Part shown: positions 10,287 to 22,145 of the stretch, one piece after another | How the letters are laid out: each line of letters opens with the position of its first letter | Numbering within the stretch: position 1 is the stretch's first letter | NCBI GenBank assembly: GCA_958295665.1 | Contig: OY282560.1 | Location: forward strand, 92,108,311 to 92,172,310 | Direction of reading: 5' to 3' | From: Tipula vernalis | Taxonomy: Eukaryota; Arthropoda; Insecta; Diptera; Tipulidae | DNA: 64,000 nucleotides | Program-made: the position numbers and the translations under genes | The notes under the pieces: model-generated | Told to the model about the DNA's origin: nothing | The model's input: the letters and a program-made list of their open reading frames with translations, nothing else | Databases searched by the model: none

Positions 10287-12986
10287 CTAATTAAAGTGTT
10301 TTCCGAATATATGTAAACATGACATAGAGAATTTTTGGTTTAATCTGGAAATATAAGTTGATAAAGTCTCAATATTGCATTCAGTGTGCAAGTCGATTGT
10401 TGGATATCTGCGGGGGAGATTTCTTATAATTTTCAAACAACGGTTCTGTATAATCTGTAATCTCTTTTTATGTGTATAGGCTGCTTGGCTCCAGATTTGG
10501 CTACCATACGTGATTGTTGCCCTAATTATCATTTTGTAAATTAGGAGTTTATTATTCTCAGATAATTTTGAGTTACGGCATAATAATGGATATAAAATTC
10601 TGGTTAATTTTTGTGCTCTTTCAATTGTATGTTCAATCTGATTTTGAAATAACATTTTTTGATCAAACCAGAGGCCTAGGTATTTGACTTTTTTACACCA
10701 TTCAATAGGAGTGTCATCTACTATCACGTGAAGACCCCCGGTTAAAAACCTAGTTGCTCTCCTCCGGGTAAAAAATATTGCTTGAGTTTTGGACGGGTTT
10801 AATTTGATATCCCATTGAGCACAATATCTAGATAATGTATTCATGTTAATTTGTAAGTTATTTATTACGATATTGGGATCGGTAGATGACGTAAAGATTA
10901 CTGTATCATCGGCATATTGGGCAAAATGGATATTTGAAAAAAATTTCCCAATATCTGCCATGTACAGATTATAAAGAATTGGTGATAGAACGGCCCCTTG
11001 AGGAACACCTGCATCAATGTGATGTACATTCGATTTCTCATTAGACATATAGACGAAAAACCGTCTTTCATTGAGATAATTATAAATGATTTTAATGAGA
11101 TAAATTGGGAAATTAAATTGAATTAGTTTGTAAATAAGTCCCATGTGCCAAACACGATCGAATGCTTTTTCAATGTCAAATAGGATAAGACCCGTCGATT
11201 GTTTTTGGTTGAATGCAGATCTGACATGTTGATAAATGCGAAGCACCTGATGTTGAGCTGAAATCTCATCACGAAAGCCGAATTGTTCATCTGGTAGGAT
11301 ATTTTTAATTTTAATAAATTCGTTACAACGAATTTTGGGAAGTATTTCGAAAATTTTTCCAAGTAAATTTAATAGGCTTATTGGTCGATAGCTGGATAGT
11401 TTAGATTTATCTTTTCCGGGTTTTAAAATTGGTATAACTTTTGCCATTTTCCAATGTTTGGAAAAATAAGAGAATTTCATACAAGCGTTAAATAAATAAG
11501 AAATAAATATATGCCCTTTTATAGGAAGGTTCTTAATTAATATACCATTTATTGTATCATACCCAGGAGATTTACGTGGCTTGATAGATCTGATGATTTG
11601 CTTTATCTCTTTAGGAGTTGTCATATCAAATTCATGGGACGATAACAATCCGGCATGAGTAGATAGAAAACTATTGACTTCTGAAGATATATGTTGGGCA
11701 AAAGTAGATTGATTGTGATTGTTTTTATTATGAATTGCAGCAAATTGTGCTGCGAAGGATTCACATTTTTCAATATTAGTAATCGAAATATGGTTTTCTT
11801 TATCAAATAAGGGGAGTATTTGTTTACTTCGTTGTCGCAGGTTTTTACTGACTGCCCACATTTTATTTTTATTACGGTCATTTTGGATTTCTTCAATCAT
11901 ATTATGCCATTTATTATTTCTCAGAATTTGAAATTCAGCCTTGATGCGTTGATGCAACTCGTTAACAATAGTTTTAAGCATAGGATCACGAGAACGTTGC
12001 CATTGGCGTCTACGAGTGTTTCTAAGCCGAATTAACATTTTGGTTGCTTCTGGGATTTTGAATTCAATATTTTTTGATATAGGTATATTACAAGGCACGC
12101 ACTTATCTTTGGCAGATAAGATGATATTATTTAAATTACCAACTAGCTCATCTATATCGCTACATGATTTAATATTTCGAATTGGAGATTCGCTAGTTAG
12201 ATTTAGATTGTTATTAATGCATGATTTATATAGTTGCCAATTTGCCTTAGAATAATTAGATCTACAAAAACCCTCATAATATTGGGGATTGCAGTCCAAT
12301 TGAAAATGTACCGGAAGGTGGTCAGAACTTAAATCAGGGCGAGATTTCATATTATGAATGAATTGTGGGCAATTTGTCAGAGCTATGTCCAGAGTAGATC
12401 CATATTTTGAATTGTGATTAAAATGTGTTGGAGAACTTGGAAATTTAATAACAAATTTACTATCTAACATTTCGTTGTATAAGATTGTCCCAGCTCTATT
12501 ATTTCTGTAGCAATTCCAATGCGGATGTTTAGCGTTCAGATCTCCACCTAAAATGAAATTAGTTTGGAATGATGTAAGGTATTGTATGTCTGATTTAAAT
12601 CTGTTTAGAATTATATTGGATGTTCCTCCTTTAAAATAAGCGGCTATGAGTTTTATTTTACCACGAATTGTAATAAGTTCTATTGCAAAAGCCTCTATAG
12701 CTTGTAAATTCAAAGTGGGTAGCAAACAGTGTTGAATATTTTGTTTAATTATAAAAGCAACACCACCATAGCCACTCGATTTTCTATTTAAATTATACAC
12801 TTTAAATTCCGGGTCAAAGAGTGAAACATCGTCTTTTAGCCAGGTTTCCGAAATTATGGCAACATGCACATTAAGATTTTTCATGTAAGAGAATGTTTCA
12901 TTTGCCTTATTTTTTATACTTTGCGCATTCCAGATAAAAATATTTAATGCGTTATTATTCAGATTCGCAGAACCATTATTTAACAT
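10287..12986 (-). CDS. Jockey-like ORF2: endonuclease and reverse transcriptase
   Basis: 899 residues, apparently full length. The N-terminal AP-type endonuclease has WNAQSIKNK near residue 20, GGDLNAKHPHWN near 150 and the SSDHLPVHF motif near 225. The RT has PGYDTINGILIKNLP, YRPISLLNLLGKIFE, the LFDIEKAFDRVWH motif, GVPQGAVLSPILYNL and the catalytic AQYADDT. The C-terminal part ends in the usual short domain after RT, with no RNase H. The protein nicks target DNA and reverse-transcribes its own RNA in the nucleus. The start ATG lies inside the end of ORF1, suggesting translation by reinitiation or a shift. No stop or frameshift is visible, so this copy could be active. Confidence 0.92.
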   Translation of the reverse strand: MLNNGSANLNNNALNIFIWNAQSIKNKANETFSYMKNLNVHVAIISETWLKDDVSLFDPEFKVYNLNRKSSGYGGVAFIIKQNIQHCLLPTLNLQAIEAFAIELITIRGKIKLIAAYFKGGTSNIILNRFKSDIQYLTSFQTNFILGGDLNAKHPHWNCYRNNRAGTILYNEMLDSKFVIKFPSSPTHFNHNSKYGSTLDIALTNCPQFIHNMKSRPDLSSDHLPVHFQLDCNPQYYEGFCRSNYSKANWQLYKSCINNNLNLTSESPIRNIKSCSDIDELVGNLNNIILSAKDKCVPCNIPISKNIEFKIPEATKMLIRLRNTRRRQWQRSRDPMLKTIVNELHQRIKAEFQILRNNKWHNMIEEIQNDRNKNKMWAVSKNLRQRSKQILPLFDKENHISITNIEKCESFAAQFAAIHNKNNHNQSTFAQHISSEVNSFLSTHAGLLSSHEFDMTTPKEIKQIIRSIKPRKSPGYDTINGILIKNLPIKGHIFISYLFNACMKFSYFSKHWKMAKVIPILKPGKDKSKLSSYRPISLLNLLGKIFEILPKIRCNEFIKIKNILPDEQFGFRDEISAQHQVLRIYQHVRSAFNQKQSTGLILFDIEKAFDRVWHMGLIYKLIQFNFPIYLIKIIYNYLNERRFFVYMSNEKSNVHHIDAGVPQGAVLSPILYNLYMADIGKFFSNIHFAQYADDTVIFTSSTDPNIVINNLQINMNTLSRYCAQWDIKLNPSKTQAIFFTRRRATRFLTGGLHVIVDDTPIEWCKKVKYLGLWFDQKMLFQNQIEHTIERAQKLTRILYPLLCRNSKLSENNKLLIYKMIIRATITYGSQIWSQAAYTHKKRLQIIQNRCLKIIRNLPRRYPTIDLHTECNIETLSTYISRLNQKFSMSCLHIFGKHFN

Positions 12987-14346
12987 TATTATAGAGATAG
13001 GTTACAGTTAGGCGAGTTAAAACAGAAAATTGTTCCGCTTTTGTCTTACAAACTGAAAGACTCGAGACCATATCACTTACCAGAGTCAAAACTTCTTCAT
13101 ACGTAAATAAAGAATCCTTTGAAGAGTTTACCTGTCCAGATTCATTTGCGGCAGCCAATTTGTTTTGGTTTACACTATAATTAGAATTTGATGGTTTATT
13201 ATTAAATATTGAATTCCAAGACTGATGCATCTGTGTTGGCCGAGGTGAACTAAGTTCCGGAAATTTTTCAGCATTAAACGAATTCGGAGGAGGCCGTATT
13301 GAAGATCCCCTAATATTATTTATATTGTTACTTTTTATATTCCGTTTAATTTTGATGTTTTCTTGTATGAGGATGTATTCCTTCAACTTTGGACAGTTGG
13401 GTGAGTTTGCCATATGGTTTCCTTGACACAAGCAGCATTTCAAATTGGCATCTAAAACTTTGCATTGTAACGTATCATGAGGGTCACCACATTTGAGACA
13501 TCTTAGTATTTTATAGCAGTAGGATGTACCATGGCCATACATACCGCATCTGCGACATTGCGTTGGAGAAATTTTCCTTGGAGTATGTATCCGAAATGAT
13601 ACAATTATATGGTTGAGACTTTTTATCTTTTTTATAATCTGGAATTTTATGTTATTTGCATTAAATTTGATTAGATAAAGACCATTTTGCATCGAGCCTG
13701 CTTTAGGATTAAGTTCAGTTATTTCGATGATATCGTCACTGTTTATGTCTTTATTAGTGTATTCATTATCAGTGAGTACTTCTTTAATCTCATCCGTACT
13801 AATTTTTTTGGGTAGACCGTTTAATATTACTTTTAATATTTTTTCTGATGGAGAACGATAAGTAAAATGCTCAATATTCGCTTCTGTCAGTTGTTTACGT
13901 AGATTGTTGTAATCTAACTGAATGTGTAGTGAAATTTTTATCCCAATGCTGCATAATTTAATCAAAAATTTATTAATGTTAAGTTGTTTGAGAATATCCC
14001 TCAATTTGTTTTCAGTGATGTTTTGTATTATTATAGGCGTTATAATAACTTTGTTATTTTTATTTTTTGAATGAATCTCAGAATCGAGATCAAACTCAAT
14101 ACCGTTACCATCATCATCAACTAGATTGATGAATGAGTTTTTTGTTGATAAATTTGTTGATGTTGAGCCAGACATATTACTGTTATGTTGTAGAGAGTTA
14201 ATCACGCGTTGATTTTCTCTAATCATTTGTTGTAAACTTGTTTCATCGTATGTTTTTTGTTTTTGAGTTTTGAACGGTATCACTGTTAACGTCGCATTAG
14301 AGCGACGTTTAGTTCCACTCACGTTAGATTGTTTTATTTTATACAC
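12976..14346 (-). CDS. Jockey-like ORF1: Gag-like RNA-binding protein
   Basis: 456 residues. The middle holds an RRM-like/PRE_C2HC-type region (LRKQLTEANIEHFTYR to KVILNGLPKKIS). Three zinc knuckles follow: CRRCGMYGHGTSYC, CLKCGDPHDTLQC and CCLCQGNHMANSPNC. This set of knuckles is standard for insect Jockey-clade ORF1 proteins, which coat the element RNA and carry it to the nucleus. The C-terminal part is low in recognisable motifs. The reading frame is uninterrupted and overlaps ORF2 by 11 bp. Confidence 0.9.
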   Translation of the reverse strand: MYKIKQSNVSGTKRRSNATLTVIPFKTQKQKTYDETSLQQMIRENQRVINSLQHNSNMSGSTSTNLSTKNSFINLVDDDGNGIEFDLDSEIHSKNKNNKVIITPIIIQNITENKLRDILKQLNINKFLIKLCSIGIKISLHIQLDYNNLRKQLTEANIEHFTYRSPSEKILKVILNGLPKKISTDEIKEVLTDNEYTNKDINSDDIIEITELNPKAGSMQNGLYLIKFNANNIKFQIIKKIKSLNHIIVSFRIHTPRKISPTQCRRCGMYGHGTSYCYKILRCLKCGDPHDTLQCKVLDANLKCCLCQGNHMANSPNCPKLKEYILIQENIKIKRNIKSNNINNIRGSSIRPPPNSFNAEKFPELSSPRPTQMHQSWNSIFNNKPSNSNYSVNQNKLAAANESGQVNSSKDSLFTYEEVLTLVSDMVSSLSVCKTKAEQFSVLTRLTVTYLYNNVK

Positions 14347-15160
14347 TTATTTATTAGTTTGAAAACTAGTAAATTAATTGTGAAGAACAATTTATATTTA
14401 TAAAGATTTTTAACAATAATTGTTACACAGAAAAAATTCAATTTTAAACCTCAAAGATGTTACCTCAATGAAGGTTGGTAGAGAACTGATTTATAGTATT
14501 ATTAACGAATGTAAAACGATCAACTCGCTTTCAATATGTAACCAAAATAATATACTAGACATAAGTAATTCTTCTTGTTAACCCAACTTGCTCATAAGTC
14601 GACCTTCCAAAATGCAAACACAACAACAATCAACATATTCAAACAGTTAACGAAATATCGGAGGGTCTAGTTCTACTGAATCAATTCGATGGGAACATCA
14701 AAATTAATAACGAAACTCAGAAACTCAATGGAACATATTTGATTAAATTCAGCGAAACTACCTTGTCAGTGGGAAATAACATCTACATTTCTAAAGAAAT
14801 AACGATCATTCAAGTGTACTTCCAGCTATTCTACAGCCGACGCCGGAAGAAAGTGATTTCAAGGAAATACTTTCATTACAAATGATGAAAGATATTCATA
14901 TAAATAATACTCGTCACAACATTGGGCTCCTTAAAAAGGAGGGAGCCATCGAGCGATTCACGAGCTGGGGATCATTCTCAATAGTCATCATTTTGGGAAT
15001 AGCGGTCATCACTACAAAATATACCAAAACTAAGAAATTACGAATCATTAATACAACGAACCAGAGACGCCTCAAACGATAACACCCAAAGGGGCCTCAG
15101 AGCATAGACGGAAATTTTATGAAACACCGTTTTTCTGATGGTTCGAATGTGAGCATTCGA

Positions 15161-15175
15161 ACTTTAAGGGGGAGG
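15161..15175 (+). other. Errantivirus polypurine tract
   Basis: The purine-rich AAGGGGGAGG just before 15176 marks the plus-strand primer site next to the 3' LTR. Confidence 0.7.
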
Positions 15176-15447
15176 AGTTAACACGCGTAATAATTAGGTT
15201 TCCCACAAAAATACAACGTGATCATATTTGTCTCGTTGCATTAGCAATGACAACAAGTTACACGCGCATCCGGCATAATGCTGAGTGAATATTCTTGACG
15301 ACATGGTTTAATATTCTACATATTTTTAATTAAGCAAATTGTAATTAGAAAATAAGAAAATAATCAGTTGTAATTTCGATGTTAAACAAATAAGTTAAAA
15401 ATAAAAATTATTTTTTTTTTAACCAAAAATCAATAAAGAATTTAACT
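15176..15447 (+). repeat. Errantivirus 3' LTR
   Basis: It begins AGTTAACACG right after the polypurine tract and ends AATTTAACT, a gypsy-like AGTTAA/TTAACT pair. It contains AATAAA near 15431. The next bases are TATATA, the AT-type target favoured by this group. Length is 272 bp. The 5' LTR is outside the window, so the duplication cannot be verified. Confidence 0.7.
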
Positions 15448-16140
15448 TATATAAAAGGTGAATATTAAATAAAATAAAAATAGAATGAATTTAACTCTAA
15501 TATTAACAACAAGTTGTTTATTCTCAATAACTAAATAGACCCCACCCGTGGTAATCTATTAGATAACTGTAAATCAAGGCTATATTAAATTTACAATTTA
15601 AGTACAAGAGTCTAAGATTTTACACTAATATAATAATAATTAGACTTATTAAATATTTTTTTATAATCACTTACCTGAGTAGAACGGTTCAAATCAACAT
15701 TTTGAACATTATTACAACATGTCCGATCAACTATCAAATTTTTTTACTTTGATTCACTATAAAAAATCAATTTATTCACATTTTTCACACATCTAGATAT
15801 AGTTTCATTGAACTAACAATATGTGTGTCAAATGTGTTTTAAGATTTAATTTAACACACATATTTTTGAATTTCGACCGCATCACTTCACATCGCAACGA
15901 TGCACCTTCAACAGACTGGTTCATATTCCTGTAACATTAAGAATACCGTATTAATAACACTAACAAAAAATACACAAAATTCACTAAAATCACAACACAA
16001 ACGGTAAAAATAAACGTTTTGAGTGTATTAATGAAACACATCAAAGTTTATATTTATGTTGAACTGTTTATTATTATTATAAAATAAATGAAACTATTTT
16101 AATTTAATTTTTAAATTGCACAATAAATAATGTGACATGA
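15448..16140. other. AT-rich non-coding sequence
   Basis: No open frame with recognisable content and no clear repeat ends. Confidence 0.6.
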
Positions 16141-16149
16141 GTATATAGT

Positions 16150-16470
16150 TACAGGGATACACACCGTTCAATTTCAATAACACCAAAAAATCTGGATATT
16201 AAATGGATAATATCGGAAAGACTGTAAAACTCTAGAAAACCCACGAAAATTTTGAAAAAATTCCGAAAATTCGTGTAAATATGGAATTATTGGTCAAGTA
16301 ACTCAATGTTACTAATACTACTAAGCAAGTTAAGGCTATAAGCTCAAAAAAACGATATGTATATATCGAATAATCAATTATTCGAATAAACATTAAAATT
16401 CCCGAATAACATCGAACTATCAAATACACCCTATAACAATCTCAAACGTACTCGAATAATCTCAAAATCT
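16150..16470 (-). repeat. Dispersed repeat family B, copy 1
   Basis: The reverse complement of this stretch aligns by eye with 32080-32340 over more than 200 bp. Shared blocks include GAGCTTA.AGCCTTAACTTGCT, AGTTACTTGAC and the CTTTCCGA.ATTAT block. The unit is rich in TTATTCGA-type words. It has no coding capacity. Confidence 0.65.
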
Positions 16471-16480
16471 CGAATAACCT

Positions 16481-16642
16481 GGGGGGACTATTTGAGAATT
16501 CGATTCGAACGTGATCGAGTGTTTAATGTATTAGATTCCTATTTGAATTGAATCAGATTCATTCGTTTCTTATTTAAATCAAATATGAATCTTATAAATC
16601 GAAGACTCGATCACGTTCGAATCAAATTCCCAAATAGCCCCC
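16481..16642. mobile_element. 162-bp foldback MITE
   Basis: The left arm GGGGGACTATTTGAGAATT... (16482-16520) and the reverse complement of the right arm GGGGGCTATTTGGGAATT... (16605-16642) match over about 39 bp with three or four differences. The inner part includes GATTCGAACGTGATCGAGT. The central loop is about 84 bp. The short flanking TG could be part of a duplication. Confidence 0.8.
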
Positions 16643-17035
16643 TGACTGTTTCGTAACACCAAATCACAAATTAAGTCTCAAACATCACGCATCTCATTTC
16701 CATGATAAACTCCAAAAATCTCGAGAAATTTTAAAAAGTGATCCTGAAAAGATGAAACCTGAGAAAAGCGGACATGAAATCGGGAAGCAAGAATTTTCAA
16801 AATCAGGAGAACCCTAAACAATTAAGGAGAATCCTGACGCGATTAAATGCCACCGAGAGTATTCTGGCACAGGTCTAACCCACAAGGGCAGCCCGCAATC
16901 CACAAAATTTCGAGGAGGTATTGGCTGAAACATGAGTCGTCTAAAATTCCTTCTTGATATACGGGTGCGGACTTATCGATAGTCCCTCTAAAATTATTTA
17001 AGCCAGCCAAACCTAATTCTACATTTAAACTTTAT

Positions 17036-19472
17036 TACATAGTTAACGGCACACCGGTCCCCGCATATGGCACCAAATTATTAAAGTTGAATGTCGGATT
17101 GCGTCGCAAATTCCGTTGGGAATTCGTCATTGCGGACGTCACAACCCCAATTTTCAGCGCGGATTTTCTTAAATTCACGGGCCTCACCGTGGACATGCGA
17201 GGACGTAAAATCGTCGATCCGGTGACTTCACTATCTGTTAAGTGCATACCAACACATATGCAGACATCAAGTCTGTCATTTATCAATAATGTTACATTAC
17301 CCAAACAATTCCAGGATTTAATCAGAAGGTTTCCGGAGATCACAAACCGTTCATTAAGTAACACTACAAGTAAACACAATGTTACGCACCGTCTGGAGAC
17401 TGGAGACCATGCGGTGATTATCACGCACTAAATCGAGTCACGATCCCTGACAAGTACCCAACACCGAATATACAAGGCTTTTCGTAGAAACTCGCAAATT
17501 GTACAATATTTTCGACTATCGACCTTGTTCAAGCGTACCGATCGAACCATTAGATGTCCCCAAAATAGCCATCTCCACACCCTTCGGTCTTTTTGAATTC
17601 ACAAAAATGACATTCGGCCTAAGGAATGCAGCACAAACTTTTCAAAGACTAATGCATTCTGTATTATCCGGCCTCAATTTCGGTTTTGTATACTTGATGA
17701 CATTCTCGTTGCATCCAAGACCTTCGAGGAACATCTTGAACATCTTAAGATTATCTTTCAAAAGTTATTCGAGTATGGTTTGATCATCAATTCGGACAAA
17801 TGCATCTTCGCATTACTCGAAGTCCAATTTCTAGGTCATCTCATCAAAGAACAACGCATTCTTCCTCTTTCGGACAAAGTCAATTCTATTAAAAATTTCG
17901 AACGGCCTGTAACTGTTGATCAACTCAAGCGTTTTTTGGGCATGATCAATTTTTATAGACGTTTTATCCTCGTGGCTCGATTTAAAATCATGGTGGACGC
18001 ATTCGACCATGCTATCGGAGCAGTTGTGCAGCAGTTTGTCTCGGATACCTGGCAGCCACTAGGTTTCTTCTCAAAACATTTAAACAAGACGCAACAACGC
18101 TACAGCGCGTACGGCAGGGAGCTGTTCGCGGCATACCACGGAATCAAACATTTTCGACATTCCCTGGAAGGTCGTGAGTTCACACTGTTCACCGACCATA
18201 AAACCTTAGTCTTCGCGTTTTACCAGAGCCCATATAAAGCATCACCACGTCAATTTCGATATCTCGATTTTATCGGTCAATTCACAACTGACATTCAACA
18301 CGTCTCCGGCGTTTACAACGTCGTTGCAGATACCCTTTCATATATAGATCAATTTTCGCTTCCTGAAAACATTGACTATGCACAAATCGCGGATGAACAA
18401 GACAATGTTGCAGAACTACGAGAATTTTTGCATGTTGACAACATGTCGATTAAACTCAAAAAATTGATTGTGACATTTCGACTGGTACACCCAGACCCTT
18501 TATTCCGTTGAACTTCCGGAAACAGATTTTCGAATCATTTCACAATCTTTCACACCCTGGAATTCAAGCTACTACAAACATTTTAACGAAAAACGTAATT
18601 TGGCCCTCTCTCTAAGACGAAAGTTTCAAGGCATACTAAATCACCTCTTGCAAGTTTCATTCTAGCTTCGCAACGTTTTGCAGAAATTCACCTCGACATC
18701 ATTGGTGCTTTACCGCTTTCTGCTAATCACCGTTATTGCGTCACGCTCATCGATCGTTACACACGTTGGCCTGAGGCGATTCCGATTCCCGACATCACTG
18801 CTGCCACTGTCGCGTTCACAGTATTTCCATCATGGATATCCCATTTTGGCGTTCCAGTGTCCATCCTTACAGACCAAGCCACTCAGTTTGAATCTGAACT
18901 TTTCGCGGAGCTGACAAAGTTGCTGGGTTGCCAGCGTATTCCGACCACGCCATATAAGCCGAAATGCAATGGCATGGTAGAAAGATGACACCGTACATTA
19001 AACGCTGCTATAATGTGCCACGAACGCACGCATGTTTTGATTACGATCATCTTTCAGCGAAGAATTGCAAGAGTGAGTTCGTCTCACGGAACTAAGGCCG
19101 ATACCAGCATCGCGACACTGCACCCAAAAAACATTCGTCAGTAAAGAATTGGGAACATGCTCCCATGTGTTCTTACGTACAGACGCGCTTCGTAAAGCAC
19201 TACAACCACCTTATACCGGACCACATCAAGTAATCAAACGTAGCGAGAGCGAGAAAAACTATACAATAATCGTTATCAACAAGCAAGTAAATGTATCAAT
19301 AGATCGATTGAAACCGTGTTATGCGCCAGCTAACATAGACGAACAACAAAAAGCCTCGTGCGGTTCAAAGTTTTCCCCGAAATCATCACAAGCAAGTACG
19401 GACAGTAAACCTGTGGCAAACAGAAAATGTGTCACATTCCACAGTCCAACAGATGTTTTTAGAATTCATTAA
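17036..19472 (+). pseudogene. Decayed Ty3/gypsy-type pol remnant (CsRn1-like)
   Basis: The segments, in order, are the end of protease and linker (NGTPVPAYGTKLLKLN, FVIADVTTPIFSADFL at 17039-17420), RT (TPFGLFEFTKMTFGLRNAAQ at 17577-17760, with a broken active-site region about 17690-17720), RT thumb and RNase H (17780-18511, including FLGHLIKEQRILPLSDK and LFTDHKTLVFAF), integrase pieces in several frames (18540-19080) and the integrase C-terminal domain (ALQPPYTGPHQVIKRSE at 19149-19472). The gap after FYRRFI shows a deletion. There are multiple frameshifts and stops; no LTRs were found and the 5' part is absent. The motif style resembles CsRn1-clade pol genes common in insects. Confidence 0.85.
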
Positions 19473-19481
19473 ATAAAAAAT

Positions 19482-20134
19482 TGAGGTGTGGCCAACACAC
19501 GACTTTCTTTTACGAACATAGAATTTTGAGAAATTTTATGTTTTTCTTAAATTATTTTTTTAATTTTTAAATTTTTATTTTTATTTGTTTTTAATTTTTG
19601 GAAACATTTTGTATTTAGTAGTTTTTTGTAAACCTTATACTTTTTAAGATATTTTCAAAATAAATTTTCTGGACCAAGGGAGTGGTCACTTTCGGTTAGC
19701 CGATTTGGAGTAAATTTCACTGGGACCTCCCAATTTATCAAAAAAGCTTAAATCTGAAGTTTCAGTTCGATTGGTTAAACCATCTGGGCTGTAGAGAGGA
19801 CACAGACAGACTGACAGACTGACAGACTGACAGACTGACAGACTGACAGACTGACAGACTGACAGACTGACAGACTGACAGACTGACAGACTGACAGACT
19901 GACAGACTGACAGACTGACAGACTGACAGACTGACAGACTGACAGACTGACAGACTGACAGACTGACAGACTGACAGACTGACAGACTGACAGACTGACA
20001 GACAGACACCATTTCGAAACCCACTTTTTCGGACTCAAGGGACCTCAAAACAAATAAATCTCTAAAAATCTCAAGATCCAAAATTTTCATGATTACTATA
20101 CTTTATTTTACTAGAGTAAAAGAAAGTAATAACA
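19482..20134 (+). repeat. Family A repeat, copy 1, with (CTGACAGA)n
   Basis: It starts AAATTGAGGTGTGGCCAACAC and ends TTTTACTAGAGTAAAAGAAAG. An AT-rich stretch is followed by GGACCAAGGGAGTGG and then a minisatellite of about 25 copies of CTGACAGA (about 19803-20008). Both outer parts contain ACTTTCTTTTAC in opposite orientation. Copies 2-4 lie at 22146, 25877 and 26884 (inverted). Confidence 0.85.
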
Positions 20135-21644
20135 ATAAAGAAAAAAAGATTGTGTTGTCAATACAATAAAGAAATAAAGATTGTGTCGATAATCCAAAAA
20201 AATAAACCCAGCAAACACCAAAATCGTTGTCGTTTGTTGTCGAAAGCTTTTATTTCGAAATAGTTTAGCAAAGTTTCTTCTAAATCTAAATATCTGTCAG
20301 AACCAAAAGCCATTTTTATTATGGAGTCAGAACCGAGAAGAAATGGTTGAGCCTTAATCTGAGTTATTTAGTCTTAAATTTGAAGTAATAAAGGAAATCT
20401 CGTGGACCTCAACAACCGTGGACCCCCACGCCACTGCCAAATGGTTTATTGCAGCTACCCAAATCAATAGATGAAACTAATCCTTGTGGACGTAAAAATA
20501 AACGCCGAAAAGGTTATAAATAGCTCATGAATGTACCGCAATAATATTCACATACATAAACACCAAATTATGAACTAGTTTTCTGGAGTACATATTACTA
20601 ATTAGAACAACTTCATACACACTGAAGGCTTGCTCTTATAATATTTAGTTTAGACTATAAATAGATTACTTTCATATCCTATAAATATCCAATCTAACCA
20701 CATGGAACACCTTATTATTATCACCCATATTAAACATCCCGCAGGTGCAAATATTTAATTCACATACTAATAAAATATGACGTATCTTCTCTGTCGCTCT
20801 TAATAATATTCTTAAAAAACTCAAATGTATGATCCCATGCGATGTCAACAAAGTCAGAAAGTAATAATCGTAATACATACATCTATAAAAAAAAATTGTG
20901 TTTACCTTTCAAAAATATCACTTTTTTGATATAAAATTGTGTGCACGATATACGAGAGACTATAGTATATGGAAGAAGATCATTACAGCAACCACGGACG
21001 ACACACATCAAGTCAAAGAAAACAAAAGAAACGAAGAAAATGCTTAAAATTTATTATTTACTTACTACAAATTTTTTTTTTTTTGTTTTTTCCTTAAATT
21101 TATTATTTATTTAAAAATATGAAATAACAATAGCATTAATGTAATTATAATAAATATTTATTATATTTGTTGAATGTAAATATTTACGATATGTAAATAT
21201 TGTACATAATATTATGTAGATGAATTTGTTTGTTCGTGAAATAATCGTTTAATTTTCCATGAAATGTTTTTGTTCTACCAAGAACAATAATTCTTGGAAT
21301 TATTTTACATTCCTATACCATCTTATTATATAGGATGCCGTCTAACAACAGGTCTATCTTTATCCTTCTATCCCGCTACATCCTTTTTCATTTGTAAGCA
21401 ATTTGTTTAGGCTTTGTTTTTAATAAACGTTTACCATTTTAGATAGAATTTTATTATACGTGAATTGTTATGTACTTCTTGTTCATAATAATCTGTTTTG
21501 ATGTTTGATATTTGATGTAATTTCCAGTTCAGTTTCAATTTTGAAATAACGAAAATAAGGTCCAATCGCCAAAGTCATGTGGGTCTACTTTTAAAATAGC
21601 CCAATTTTGGATCTACTGACAGATTTTATATAATAAAACACAAT
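20135..21644. other. AT-rich non-coding sequence
   Basis: I see no gene, repeat pair or transposon end here. Confidence 0.6.
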
Positions 21645-22145
21645 GGGCCGAATGCATAAAAAATAGTAATTGCTAAATGTAAATGCTTTTGCTCCAAGCA
21701 ATTGCTTCAAGTAAATGAATTTGCTAAAAGCAAAAAGGTCATAAGTAGTTTACTGAAAATAGTTTAGCATTTACCACGAGGAAGTAAAGTATTTGCTTCC
21801 TAAAAGAGCAGCTGCTTCTAGCATATGCCGATTTTTTTGTTTTATTACCACAATATTAAAATTCAAAAAATAAACGGGTTAACATCAAAAGTAAAATAAA
21901 TGAACTGCAAATAAGCGTAGTAGTCTACTAAAACAACTGAATCTTGTGAATAAATCAAAATCAGGACTCGTAAGTCTTTTTAAAACCCTAAATTTATTTA
22001 ACGTTATTTGTAGTATTTTTTTTACCAAATAAATTAAAAAAAATTTAATAATGAGTGAGAAAGAGTGCAATAAAATGATGTTTATTAAAATGATTAGTGA
22101 TCGTAAAATCATTTTAAATAAATCTCAGTTACCCGAAGTAAAGAT

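Larger units (their letters stand above)
10049..14400 (-). mobile_element. Jockey-like non-LTR retrotransposon, both ORFs intact
   Basis: The 3' end is the T-run at 10049-10069 (a poly-A tail on the - strand), followed by a 220-bp 3' UTR, ORF2, ORF1 and a short 5' UTR ending about 14400. ORF1 and ORF2 overlap by 11 bp, as is usual in the Jockey clade. I found no clean target duplication: left flank GATAAGATTTACAG and right flank TATAAAGATTTTTAAC are only partly alike. The insertion splits the env-like gene of the errantivirus, so it is younger than that element. Confidence 0.88.
9192..15081 (+). pseudogene. Errantivirus env-like gene, split by a Jockey-like element
   Basis: A splice acceptor-like site (TTTTTATTACAG, ending 9191) precedes the env-like frame, as in errantiviruses with spliced env RNA. 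The left part, to about 10049, has the furin-like KSKRSL followed by FICSAWKWIAGN, which resembles the conserved cleavage and fusion region of insect errantivirus Env. The frame is then cut by the Jockey insertion (about 10049-14400). From about 14410 the remainder resumes, with further frame changes, and ends with a hydrophobic anchor (FSIVIILGIAVITT) and a basic tail at 15079-15081. The envelope product is not encodable from this copy. Confidence 0.75.

Noticed and set aside
10030..14420. Clear target duplication of the Jockey-like element
   Set aside because: The flanks share only ATAA(A)GATTT-like letters; I could not define a clean duplication.
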